Below the pieces are notes generated by a model that saw nothing but the letters and a program-made list of their open reading frames with translations, searched no databases and was not told where the DNA came from. This document shows, one piece after another, positions 1 through 9,151 of a stretch of DNA of 64,000 bases (the first letter of the stretch is position 1; every line of letters begins with the position of its first letter). The position numbers and the translations under genes are program-made. Source of the stretch: DASZIT01 sp963770635 (lineage in GTDB: Bacteria > Actinomycetota > Acidimicrobiia > Acidimicrobiales > RAAP-2); the NCBI GenBank assembly GCA_963770635.1, contig CAVYQI010000005.1, positions 310,001-374,000 on the forward strand. Reading direction: 5' to 3'.

Positions 1-71
1 ACCAGGTCTCGGATGGCCTCGGGCTGGTCGCCGGACGGGCGAAATGGGGAAACGACCTCGAATTCAGGCAC
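1..71 (-). CDS. uvrB: UvrB, excinuclease ABC subunit B (5' end only, runs off the window)
   Basis: Reading leftward from a GTG at 71 gives 23 codons before the edge. The peptide contains FEVVSPFRPSGDQPEAIRDL, the N-terminal signature of UvrB: the GDQP-x-AI segment just before the Walker A loop of this helicase-like subunit. UvrB binds damaged DNA with UvrA and then recruits UvrC in nucleotide excision repair. The gene follows coaE by 51 bases on the same strand, the same coaE-uvrB order as in Mycobacterium tuberculosis. No clear Shine-Dalgarno site precedes the GTG. Only the start is visible, so nothing can be said about the helicase motifs. Confidence 0.85.
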   Translation of the reverse strand, partial: MPEFEVVSPFRPSGDQPEAIRDL

Positions 72-122
72 TTTGTCGATGGTACAGGGGGGGTGTGACA
101 ACCGATCCCGAGCCGGCCGCCG

Positions 123-734
123 TCAACCACGGAGGCGGCGGAGCTTCTCCAGTTCGTCCCAGACCCGCTCCACTTCGCCCGCCAACTGCTGCTCGTCCCC
201 GGAGTTGTCGATGACCAGGTCCGCCCCTTCCAACCGGGTCCGGCGATCGATCTGGGCGGCGACCCGGGCCTCGGCGTCCTCCCGGGGCATCCCCCGGAGG
301 TTGACCAACCGATCGAGGGCGATGTCCACCGGGGTGTCCACCACCACCACCGCGGCCAGGGAGAGCGTCTCCCGGTGGATCGTTTTCAGCAGCGGGATGT
401 CGAGGACGACGACGTGATCGGTATCGGCGAACTCGTCCTTCCGCTGGATCATCGCCACCCCGATGGCCGGATGGGTGATGGCGTTGAGGTCGGCCAACGC
501 CTCCGGGTCACCGAACACGATGGCGGCCACCGCCGGGCGGTCGATGTTGCCGTCGGCGTCGAGAATTCCGGGGCCGAAGCGGTCGATCATCGGCTGGTAG
601 GCGGGACCTCCGGGGGCGACCACCTCCCGGGCGATCCGGTCGGCGTCGACCAGCACCGCTCCCTTCCCGACCAGCAGGTCGGCCACCATCGACTTCCCCG
701 CCCCGATTCCCCCGGTCAGCCCCACCGCCAGCAT
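123..734 (-). CDS. coaE: Dephospho-CoA kinase
   Basis: The enzyme phosphorylates dephospho-CoA at the 3'-hydroxyl of ribose, the last step of coenzyme A synthesis in the cytoplasm. The protein has 203 residues, normal for the single-domain family. It opens with GLTGGIGAGKS, the P-loop of CoaE, followed by a VDADRIAREVV segment typical of the family, and has THPAI and VLDIPLL segments in the CoA-binding lid region. The ATG start has a GGAGG site six bases upstream. The upstream methyltransferase ends 13 bases before it, and uvrB starts 51 bases after it, so the three genes may be co-transcribed. Some mycobacterial CoaE proteins carry an extra C-terminal domain; this one does not. Confidence 0.95.
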   Translation of the reverse strand: MLAVGLTGGIGAGKSMVADLLVGKGAVLVDADRIAREVVAPGGPAYQPMIDRFGPGILDADGNIDRPAVAAIVFGDPEALADLNAITHPAIGVAMIQRKDEFADTDHVVVLDIPLLKTIHRETLSLAAVVVVDTPVDIALDRLVNLRGMPREDAEARVAAQIDRRTRLEGADLVIDNSGDEQQLAGEVERVWDELEKLRRLRG

Positions 735-747
735 GCCTGGCCTCCGC

Positions 748-1512
748 TCAGCCGCCGCGTCGGGGACGCGACCCCGTGGCGAAGAGGACCATGGTGGTGG
801 TGTCCAGATGGTCGGTGACCGAGAAGTCGTCGGCGGTGATCCCGGTCATGCCCCCCGAGTCCCCCCGGGCCATCAATTTGTAGGCCAGCGGGAGCATCCG
901 GGTGTAGGCGGCGATGTACCACGACCGGGGGATCCGGTGCCGCAGGTTCAGCACGTCGAGCCGGAGGACCTTGTTGGCCTTGACCCGCCGGGCGGTGAAG
1001 TCGGCCTTCACCTCGGGAATGGGGTCGAGGCCCTGGATGGTGACGGTGTCGAAGTGGCGCTCCAGCACCCCGCGCAGTTCCGCCGGCTCGAACAGGTGGA
1101 TGTGGAAGGGGTTCTCGAAATCGGCAGGGGCGTTGGGGGTGAGAAAGAACGCCGTCCCGTCGTCGGCGAGGACCCGGGCCAGTTCGCCGACGTGGCGTTC
1201 CGGATCGGTGAAGTGCTCGATGAGGTGCGACGAGCACGCCCACCGGAAGCTGCCGCCGGCCAGGCCCAGCGAGAGAGCGTTCATCCGGCCGACCGAGAGC
1301 CCGTCCCCGGCCCAGCGGGAGCGGGCGAAGGCGACGGCGTCGGCGTTGTAGTCGATACCCACCACCGACCGGTCGTCCGCCAGGAACCGGGCCGACTCGA
1401 AGCCTTGCCCGCATCCGACGTCGAGCACCCTTCCCGCTCCCAGGCGTTCGATCACCGTCCGGTAGCCGGCGGCGTGCAATGCCAGCAGTGAGTCCGGGGT
1501 CATCCCCTCCAT
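748..1512 (-). CDS. Class I SAM-dependent methyltransferase
   Basis: A Rossmann-type methyltransferase of about 254 residues. Motif I is VLDVGCGQG, the acidic ribose-binding position lies in VVGIDYN, and a motif IV-like CSSHLIEHF segment follows, as in the Methyltransf_11 family. The substrate cannot be read from the sequence. The ATG at 1512 is chosen because GGGGAG lies six bases upstream; a longer in-frame form from 1599 would add 29 residues with no family features. The gene diverges from the AftD-like gene at 1707 and is followed at 13 bases by coaE. A methyltransferase also lies near glycan genes in the mycobacterial AftD region, so a role in modifying a surface glycan or its lipid carrier is possible but is only inference. 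Confidence 0.8.
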   Translation of the reverse strand: MEGMTPDSLLALHAAGYRTVIERLGAGRVLDVGCGQGFESARFLADDRSVVGIDYNADAVAFARSRWAGDGLSVGRMNALSLGLAGGSFRWACSSHLIEHFTDPERHVGELARVLADDGTAFFLTPNAPADFENPFHIHLFEPAELRGVLERHFDTVTIQGLDPIPEVKADFTARRVKANKVLRLDVLNLRHRIPRSWYIAAYTRMLPLAYKLMARGDSGGMTGITADDFSVTDHLDTTTMVLFATGSRPRRGG

Positions 1513-1650
1513 CGGGCGCTCCCCGGTGAGGCGACGAACCGGGGCACCCGCCACCCGGGTTACGCCTCCTCTGTCCTGACCCCGGGTTCCGTCGGTCATC
1601 GTCGTCCACTGGCTCCGTCGTGATTTCGCTGGTCAGCCGATTGCCGAGCG

Positions 1651-1706
1651 TTCGGTCACGCTTGACTCAATCGGGTTGATTTGCTTGTTTACACTACCGA
1701 TCACTC
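1651..1706 (+). promoter_or_regulatory. Possible promoter for the AftD-like gene, nearly leaderless
   Basis: This stretch between divergent genes is visibly richer in A and T than its surroundings. TACACT at 1690-1695 matches a -10 element, and TTGACT occurs further upstream near 1659-1664, though its distance (about 25 bases) is too long for an ideal -35. The GTG start at 1707 lies only 11 bases after the -10 and has no Shine-Dalgarno site, which would fit a leaderless or near-leaderless transcript, a common form in Actinomycetota. The element was called by eye. Confidence 0.35.
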
Positions 1707-4700
1707 GTGTCGGAACCCGAACCTTCTCCTCCCGCGCCGATAGGCACCCAACCCGGTCGCTGGGTCGGCCTCTACCGGCAGTTGCGGTCGCCCAGTCGGT
1801 TGCGGACCAGCGTCGACTACCTGGCCCTGGCCCTCCTGTCCTTCATCCCGATGCTGGCCTCCCGGCCGGGAGTAGTAACCGACGACACCAAGACGTACCT
1901 GTATCTCGACCCGGGACGGTATGTCCGGCAGGCGACCTCGCTCTGGGACCCCTCGGTGGCCCTCGGCACCGTCACCCACGAGAACATCGGCTACCTGCTT
2001 CCGATGGGGCCGTTCTACTGGGTGCTGGCCGAGCTGCACGTCCAGCTCTGGGTGGCCCAGCGACTGTGGATGGGCGTCCTGTTGTTCGCGGCCGGAGCCG
2101 GGACCCTGTATCTGTGCCGGGTCGTCGGGCTCTCCGGCCCCGGGCGGTATGTGGCGTCGATCGGGTTCATGTTCACCCCCTACGTTCTCCAGTACGCCGG
2201 GAGGATCTCGGCCATCTTGATGCCCTGGGCCGGCCTCCCCTGGCTGGTGGCCTTCGTGATCCTGGCCCTCCGGCGCGGGGGGTGGAGATACCCGGCCCTG
2301 TTCGCCTTGGTGGTTGCCCTGGTGAGCGGCATCAACGCCAGTTCGATCATCTACGTGGGCATCGCCCCGCTGCTCTGGCTGCTCTATTCCGGGCTCATCG
2401 CCCGGGAGGCCAGCTGGCGACAGGTCTGGGGCGTGGCCTGGAAGGTCGGGCTCCTCAGCGCCCTCGTCTCGCTGTGGTGGGCCATCGGGCTCCAGGTGGA
2501 GGCCGCCTTCGGCGTCAACGTCCTGAAGTACACCGAGACCGTCCCGGTGACCAGCTCGACGTCCCTGGCCTCCGAGGTGATCCGCGGGCTCGGGTACTGG
2601 TATTTCTACGGGTCGGACCGGGTGGGCAGCTGGACCCAGGCGTCGGTGGCCTACACCCAGAACCTGTGGCTGGTCGGCCTCAGCTTCGCGGTTCCCGTCC
2701 TGGCCATCGCCGCTGCCGCGCTGGTGAAGTGGCGGCACCGCGCCTACTTCGTCCTGCTGGTGGTGGTCGGCATGGTGCTGTCGGTGGGCGCCTATCCCTT
2801 CACCCACCCCTCCGGTGTCGGCTCCCTGTTGAAGGCGGTGATGGTCGATACCACCGCCGGGTTGGCCATGCGATCCACCGACCGGGCCTCCCCACTGGTC
2901 ATCATGAGCCTGGCCATCCTGCTCGGCGCCGGGGTGACCGCCGTCGTCCGGCGGGTCCGCCGCACCGGGCTGCTGATCGGTGCCTTCGCCGTCGCCGCTA
3001 TCGCCGGAGCTTCCGCCCCGCTGTGGACCGGTTCGATCATCGCCCACGGCTTCACCCAACCCGCCAAACCGCCGGCCTACGTGCGGGCCGCGGCCGCGGC
3101 GTTGAACAAGACCCATCCGGGGACCCGGGTCTATGCCCTGCCGGGCAACGACTTCGCCGCCTACCGGTGGGGAGACACCATCGACACCGTCTGGCCGGGG
3201 CTGCTGACCCGGCCCTTCGTCACCCATGAGCAGCAGATCATGGGATCCCTCCCCACCGCCGACCTCCTCCAGGCCATCGACTCCCCGCTGCAGGGAGGGA
3301 CCGAGGACTGGAACGCACTGGCGCCGATGGCGTCGTTGATGAGTGCCGGCGACGTCCTCGTGCAGTACGACCAGGCCTACGAGCGCTACAACACCCCGAA
3401 CCCGCAACAACTCGCCCTCGGTTTGGCCCTCACCCCGCCCGGGCTCTCGAGCCCGGTGTCCTATGGCACGCCGGTACCCAACGTGTCACCCATCGCCGAC
3501 CTCGACGAGGCCGCCCTGGCCCGACCGCCGAATCAGCCGTGGACCTCCCCGCTGGTGTCCTATACCGTCAACAATCCGCGACCGATCGTCCGGGCCGAGT
3601 CCCTCTCGGATCCGCTGGTGGTCGACGGAAACGCCACCGGTCTGGTCAACGCCGCCTCGGTCGGGCTGCTGTCGGGGAACCCCACCATCTTCTACGCCGG
3701 ATCCCTGGACAACCAACCCGGGCTTCAGCACAGCGTCCTCGGGAAGCCGGCCAACCTGGTGGTCACCGACACCAACCGCAAGCAGTCGTTCGAGTGGACA
3801 TCCCTGACCGCCAACACCGGGTACACCCAGACGGCCAGCGAGGGTCCGGACACCACCAACCCGAGCGACGCCCCGCTCAATCTCTTCCCCAACGCCCCGG
3901 CTGACGCCCAGACCACCACGGTGTTCAGCGGGGCCTCGTCGGTGACCGCCTCGTCCTACGGGTCGTCGTTCACCTACCTGCCCGAGGTCCGCCCGGCCGC
4001 CGCCGTCGATGGCAACACCCAGACCGCCTGGCTCGACGACTCCTTCGCGCCGCCGATCGGCCAGTGGTGGCAGATCGCCCTCACCCAGCCGACGACCAGC
4101 AGCACAGTGACCCTGGTCCAACCCCAGACCGGCGATCCCAACCGATGGATCACCAAAGTCACCCTCACCTTTGACGGCCACCAACCGGTCAGCGCCGTCC
4201 TCGGCCCGGGGTCGCGCACCCCCGCCGGGCAGACCATCTCGTTTCCCCCCACCGCTTCTCCATCCTCCGGATCACCGTCGACACCATCGCCCAGGCTCCC
4301 GTCCTCAGTCCCACCCAAGCCACCAGTTCGGTGGGGTTCGCCGAAGTGGAGATCCCCGGAGTCACCGTTCACGAGACGGTCTCCATGCCTCAGGATCTCC
4401 TGAGGTCGGCGGGGCCCGCATCGATCTTCGACTCGCTGACTCTGCTCATGACCCGGCTGCGGAGCTCGGGAGTGCCTCCCCGGTCCGACACCGAAACCAC
4501 GCTGTCCCGAACCTTCTGGCTCCCGACCGCCCGGACCTTCACCGTGTCGGGGTCGGCGCGCATCTCTCCGCTGGCACCCGACGACGAGATCGACCGCTTG
4601 GTCGGCCGGCCGGGAGCCGACCACACCGGGATCGTCGCCTATTCGAAAGGCCGGCTCCCCGGTGATCTTTCCGCCGGGGCCATCGCCACCCTCGACGGCA

Positions 4701-6160
4701 ACCCGGCCACCGTCTGGGAACCCGGCTTCGGCGTGGCCCACCAGGCCGGCGAGTGGTTGCAGTACGACGTCCCGGCCCCGATCTCCTTCGACCATCTGGA
4801 TCTCCAGGTGGTGGCCGACGGCGAGCATTCGGTTCCGACCTCGATCACCGTCGCCGCCGACAGCGGGACGGTCACCCTCAAGCTGCCGCCCATCGCCGAC
4901 AGTCGGATACCAGGGTCGGTGGTGAATGTCCCGCTCTCCCTGCCGCAACCGTTGACCGGTCAGAGCATCCGGATCACCTTCGACACCGTGCGCATCGAGA
5001 CGACCGTCAACTACAACTCGCAGTCGCCATTGGCCATGCCCATCGCCATCGCCGAGGTCGGTATCCCCGGGCTGGTCGCCGCGCCGGTCCCGGCCACCAT
5101 CCCCACCACCTGCCGGAACGATCTCCTGGCGGTGGACGGGGCCCCGGTCTGGGTGTCGGTGGCCGGCCCATCGGCCGCCGCGCTGGCCGGCAACGCCCTC
5201 AGTGTCTCGCTGTGCGGGCCGGACGCCGGGGGCCTGCCGTTGGGCGCCGGGAACCACACCCTGACCTCGGCGCCCGGGCAGGTCGCCGGCTTCGACATCG
5301 ACCAGCTGGCCCTGACCTCGGCGGCCGGTGGGGGCATCGCACCGGCGGTGCCCCCGGCTCCGACGCCGGTGCCCCCCACCGTCGTGGTCGCCTCCCAGAC
5401 CTCCACGGCCATGCAGCTGAAGGTGTCGGGGGTGTCCGCCAGGGTTGCCCCCTTCGAGCTGGTGATGGGCCAGAGCCTCAACGCCGGCTGGGTGGCCACC
5501 GTCAACGGCCACTCCCTGGGGTCGCCGGCCTTGATCGACGGGTTTGCCAACGGATGGCGGATCGACCCCGCCACCCTCGGGACGGCTCCCCCCGGCGGCG
5601 TGCTCACCGTCGATGTCCGATGGGCTCCGCAGCGGAGGGTCAACATCGGCCTGCTGGTCTCGCTGCTGGCCATCCTGGTCAGCCTCGTCCTGGCCTTCCT
5701 CCCCCGGGCTCGGCGCCGACTCGGACGCCCCCAGGACACCGTCCCCGCCGATGGCGATGCTCCCCGGCTGGCGTCGCCCTTCGCCGCCGACGGCCCGCGC
5801 CTCCCGGTGGCCTCGTCGGTGATCGTCGGCGTGGCCACCGGGGCGGTGGCCGGGGTCATCACCACCCCGGTCACCGGGCTCATCGTCGGTGCCACCACCC
5901 TGGTCGCCCTCCTGGTTCCCCGTCTCCGGATGCTGTTGGGCCTGGCCGCGGTGGGTTGCGTGTTGGCCGCCGGCATCTACGTGGTGGCCCGCCAGGGGTC
6001 GGCCCACTTCGTCGACAGCGGATCCTGGCCATCGGAGTTCAGTCTGGCCAGCACCCTCACCTGGGCGGGCGTGGTCTTCTTGGGAGCCGATGCCACCGTG
6101 GAGGTGGTGCGACGATGGCGGTCACCGTCCCCCGGCGGGTCCGCCGACCCTCCCGCCTAG
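1707..6160 (+). CDS. AftD-like alpha-(1->3)-arabinofuranosyltransferase (DUF3367), apparent frameshift
   Basis: A very large GT-C membrane glycosyltransferase of roughly 1,480 residues once two reading frames are joined; mycobacterial AftD is about 1,400. The N-terminal half has many membrane spans and, after the first span, VVTDDTKTYLYLDP with the acidic pair (about residues 59-60) expected in the catalytic outer loop. A discoidin-like carbohydrate-binding segment containing DGNTQTAWLDD lies near residue 766, a second (DGNPATVWEPG) near residue 1,000, and membrane spans return at the C-terminus. In mycobacteria AftD adds arabinofuranose from decaprenyl-phosphoryl-arabinose to arabinogalactan and LAM. 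The first frame runs on to 4403 and the second takes over near 4250. Around a run of six C at 4245-4250 the sense switches from SFPP to HRFSILRITVDTI; one extra C restores a single frame. It overlaps the convergent GT4 gene by four bases. Family call is strong; substrate here is inferred. Confidence 0.85.
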
Positions 6161-7452
6161 CGCCGGGCCATCGCTTCGGCGGCCAGGATGGCCAACGCGC
6201 CACGGGCCGCCGCATCCCAGGTGAATCGCGACGCGTGCTCGAAGGCACCGATCCCCAGCCGCTTCCGGAGGATCTCGTCGGAGATGACGGCATCGAGGGC
6301 GTCGTCCATTCCGTCAGCATCATCGAACAGCAGTCCGGACCGGTCGTCGATCACCGCGTCGCGGTGACCGCTGATCCGGGAGGCCACCGCCGGTGTCCCG
6401 CAGGCACCCGCCTCGGTCACCGTCATGCCCCACCCCTCGCGGAGGGAGCTCGACGCCACCACCCACGCCGCCCGATAGAGATCGACCAGGGCATCGTCTT
6501 CGATATAGCCCGGCAGGGAGATCCACGACTCGGCCCCCCGGGCCCGGATGAGATCCTCGAGCATCGGACGTTCGTAGCCCTCGCCGGCGATCACCGCCAC
6601 CAGGTCGGGATGGCGGCGCTTGACCCGCACCAGGGCCTCGACCATCACTTCGAATCGCTTGACCGGAACCAGTCGACCCACCGCCACCACCAACGGGGAC
6701 TCGGACCGCTCGCCGCCCGGGGCAAAATGGGGGTCGACCCCGGGAGGGCAGACCGTCACCCGTTCGGCGGGGATCCCGAGCCGGTCGACGATCTCCGCCT
6801 TGGACGACGAGGAGAGCGTCACGATCCGGCTCCGGCGGTAAATCCGCGGAGCCACGTGGTGTTCGATGGAGTTCCCGAGGGCGGCCAGTCCGCTCGGGAG
6901 CACCATGTTCCACATCTCGGCATGGACGTGGTGGAGGAAGGTGATCCTCGGGCACCGGGCCCAGAGGGGTGAGAAGAACGGCATGCCGTTCCAGACCTCG
7001 ACCAGCCCGTCGCCGGTCCCGAGCTGGCCGAGCGCGCCGGAGAGCAGCGTCCGGGGAAAGACCGCGTACCGGCCGGCCCGTCGGACCACCCGGTAGCCGC
7101 CCCGGCGGAGCACCGCCCGGGCCTCCGGCACCGACGAGGTGGTCAGGGTGATGTCCAGCCCGGCGGCGGCCCAGGCCGACAGGATCTGATTGGCGTGGAG
7201 CTCGGAGCCACCGGCCTCCGGATCGTCGAAGTCACGCCAGGCGACCACCTCCAGCCGCCGGAGACCGGCGGCCGTGGCTATCTCGTGCAACGACATGTCG
7301 ACGAACCGGCGGAGTCCCGGTTCGTCGAACGGGGAGTACCCGCCGAGTCCACCGGCGACCGGCTCGACCCAGGTGTCTTGACCGAACTCGAAGGCACCAC
7401 CCTCCCCATGGGCATCCCCGCCCTCCCCCCCAACACGCTTCATCCGCCCCAC
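6157..7452 (-). CDS. GT4 family glycosyltransferase
   Basis: A GT-B fold glycosyltransferase of up to 431 residues. An N-terminal WRDFDDPEAGGSELHA segment forms the acceptor-side glycine-rich loop. The C-terminal donor domain has VVAVGRLVPVKRFE and then EGWGMTVTE (about residues 339-347), the E-x7-E motif that contacts the nucleotide-sugar in retaining GT4 enzymes. It is cytoplasmic or membrane-peripheral, with no clear membrane span. The first 50 or so residues are low in family features, and an internal ATG at 7296 would remove them; an ATG at 7443 is preceded by a GGAAGAG-like site, so I keep the long form. The gene ends four bases into the 3' end of the AftD-like gene. Donor and acceptor are unknown; the neighbours suggest envelope glycan assembly. 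Confidence 0.85.
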   Translation of the reverse strand: MGRMKRVGGEGGDAHGEGGAFEFGQDTWVEPVAGGLGGYSPFDEPGLRRFVDMSLHEIATAAGLRRLEVVAWRDFDDPEAGGSELHANQILSAWAAAGLDITLTTSSVPEARAVLRRGGYRVVRRAGRYAVFPRTLLSGALGQLGTGDGLVEVWNGMPFFSPLWARCPRITFLHHVHAEMWNMVLPSGLAALGNSIEHHVAPRIYRRSRIVTLSSSSKAEIVDRLGIPAERVTVCPPGVDPHFAPGGERSESPLVVAVGRLVPVKRFEVMVEALVRVKRRHPDLVAVIAGEGYERPMLEDLIRARGAESWISLPGYIEDDALVDLYRAAWVVASSSLREGWGMTVTEAGACGTPAVASRISGHRDAVIDDRSGLLFDDADGMDDALDAVISDEILRKRLGIGAFEHASRFTWDAAARGALAILAAEAMARR

Positions 7453-7540
7453 TCTTCCAGATCCCCGCCGTCCTCGTCATCCTTATTCGATCCTCCCGGT
7501 TCCGGAAGGAGTCGCTGTACTGGCACTTCCTGACCGGACC

Positions 7541-9112
7541 TCAGGCGGTTCCCCCGACCTCGGGGAGGGGGCGGATGGTCGCGACCGGGCCTCGATTCCG
7601 GAACCACCGCTGCCCGTGCTCGCGATGATGGATGATCACGAACGCTCCGACCATGGCGGCGGCCAGGCTGGCTTGGACGATGAGATCCGCCCGGGCGGTG
7701 GCCACCGGCTGGCCGTGGGCTCCGGCCACCGAGGCGATTCCGGCGATGGAGCCGACCAACAGCAGGAGCACGATCCATCGCCGGCCCACGCCGAACAGGT
7801 AGTTGGTCAACAGCACCGAGATGCAGAGAAAGATCATGGCCACCACCAGGTAGGCGAAGGCCGGGGCGGCCGAGCTGAGCTTGGCCGTGAAGAACAGGGA
7901 GAGGAACCGGTTGGGGATGAACAGCGCGATGCCGAGCAGCACCAGGGCCGGTACCGCCAGGAAGGTGAGGGTGACCACCAGCTGACGAACGGCGTGCCCG
8001 CCCTCGTTCCACCGGATGGTTGCCTCCGGCAACAGATAGGCGCCGAGAGCCAGGGCCCCGAACACGAGTGCCTTGGACGCCACCGAGATGGCCGCGTAGG
8101 CGCCGGCATTCCGGTGGTCGAGGCGGCCCAGCAAGATGACGTCGACGTTTTGCAGGAGGCCGAGGAGGGCCAGACCGATGAAGGCGGCAGTGACGTCGGC
8201 GATCAGCACCCGCCGGACCACCTCGCCCGAGGCGGGGGACCCGTTCACCATCGCCGGAACCCCGAGCTGGGCCGCGGGTCCGGTGGCCGGCCAGGCGCGG
8301 GAGGCCAGCCAGCGGGCGTGCACCGTCGCCGCCGCCTCGCTGGCGAGGATGCCCAGCGCATAGCCCGACACCCCCATCCCGATGGCCACGAAGCCGATCA
8401 CCGCCACCGCCTTCACCGCCCCCTCCATCAGCAGGTTGACGGCCAGCGCCCGGTAATCACGGTGGGCCTGGAGCAGGCCGCGGTCGACGCTGAGCAGGAT
8501 CCAGATGCCCGCCGCCGCCAGGATCGGCAGCACGCCCTGGTCGTTGGGGAGCGACAGCTGATGGGCGATCCAACCCTGGAGCAGCCACACCACCACCACC
8601 TCGACGATGAGGATGGCCAGGACGATGCGGTGCACGCTCGCCACCCACCGGTGCACCCGGTCCCCCTGCCCGATCCTCTGGAGGGCGGTGACCCGGCGGA
8701 CGACGCCCACCAGGACCGCCGACCCGGGCATCGACAGGATGAAGAAGAGGCCGAGGAGTTGGGCGATGGCGCCATAGGACCGGGAGGTGACCAGATGGGC
8801 GACCAGCACCACCACCACCGCCGACGCCCCGTTGACGACCAGCCCGGCGATGGCCACCGGGCTGGCCTGGGCGATCCCAGTTCGGAACGACTCCACGCTC
8901 GGGCCGCCGCCGGCTCCGGGCTCGTCGTGGGGAAGCGAGATGATCGATCCCCCACCCACCGCGATGCCGACCGCCGGCGCCAGCGACACCGATTCGGACA
9001 CCGGTTCGACCGCCAGGTCGATGTCCCCGAGCATCACATCGAAGCCCGGGGAGGGCGGGTGGCCGTCATCGGGGGAATCCGCCCTGCCGCCGCGGGGACC
9101 GCTCGCCGTCAC
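7541..9112 (-). CDS. Polysaccharide flippase of the MOP/Wzx type
   Basis: A 523-residue integral membrane protein. After a soluble N-terminal tail of about 80 residues (proline- and glycine-rich, acidic) there are some 12 hydrophobic spans, for example near IAGLVVNGASAVVVVLVAHL, and an LLPEATIRW-like segment in the second half. This layout is that of the oligosaccharide flippases that move lipid-linked glycans across the membrane. The GTG start has an AAAGG site five bases upstream. It lies between the GT4 gene (88 bases downstream) and the flavoprotein gene (39 bases upstream), all on the minus strand. The long N-terminal tail is unusual for Wzx. A related lipid II flippase (MurJ) role is less likely in this context. 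Confidence 0.75.
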   Translation of the reverse strand: MTASGPRGGRADSPDDGHPPSPGFDVMLGDIDLAVEPVSESVSLAPAVGIAVGGGSIISLPHDEPGAGGGPSVESFRTGIAQASPVAIAGLVVNGASAVVVVLVAHLVTSRSYGAIAQLLGLFFILSMPGSAVLVGVVRRVTALQRIGQGDRVHRWVASVHRIVLAILIVEVVVVWLLQGWIAHQLSLPNDQGVLPILAAAGIWILLSVDRGLLQAHRDYRALAVNLLMEGAVKAVAVIGFVAIGMGVSGYALGILASEAAATVHARWLASRAWPATGPAAQLGVPAMVNGSPASGEVVRRVLIADVTAAFIGLALLGLLQNVDVILLGRLDHRNAGAYAAISVASKALVFGALALGAYLLPEATIRWNEGGHAVRQLVVTLTFLAVPALVLLGIALFIPNRFLSLFFTAKLSSAAPAFAYLVVAMIFLCISVLLTNYLFGVGRRWIVLLLLVGSIAGIASVAGAHGQPVATARADLIVQASLAAAMVGAFVIIHHREHGQRWFRNRGPVATIRPLPEVGGTA

Positions 9113-9151
9113 CGGGACCTTTCCATCCGGCCGTTGATCAACGCCGCGCCG

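Noticed and set aside
4242..4251. Programmed -1 frameshift in the AftD-like gene
   Set aside because: A C run could allow slipping, but no stimulating stem is obvious and similar indels occur in dppC and the CmoM-like gene, so an indel or error is simpler. Kept as an open option in the finding.
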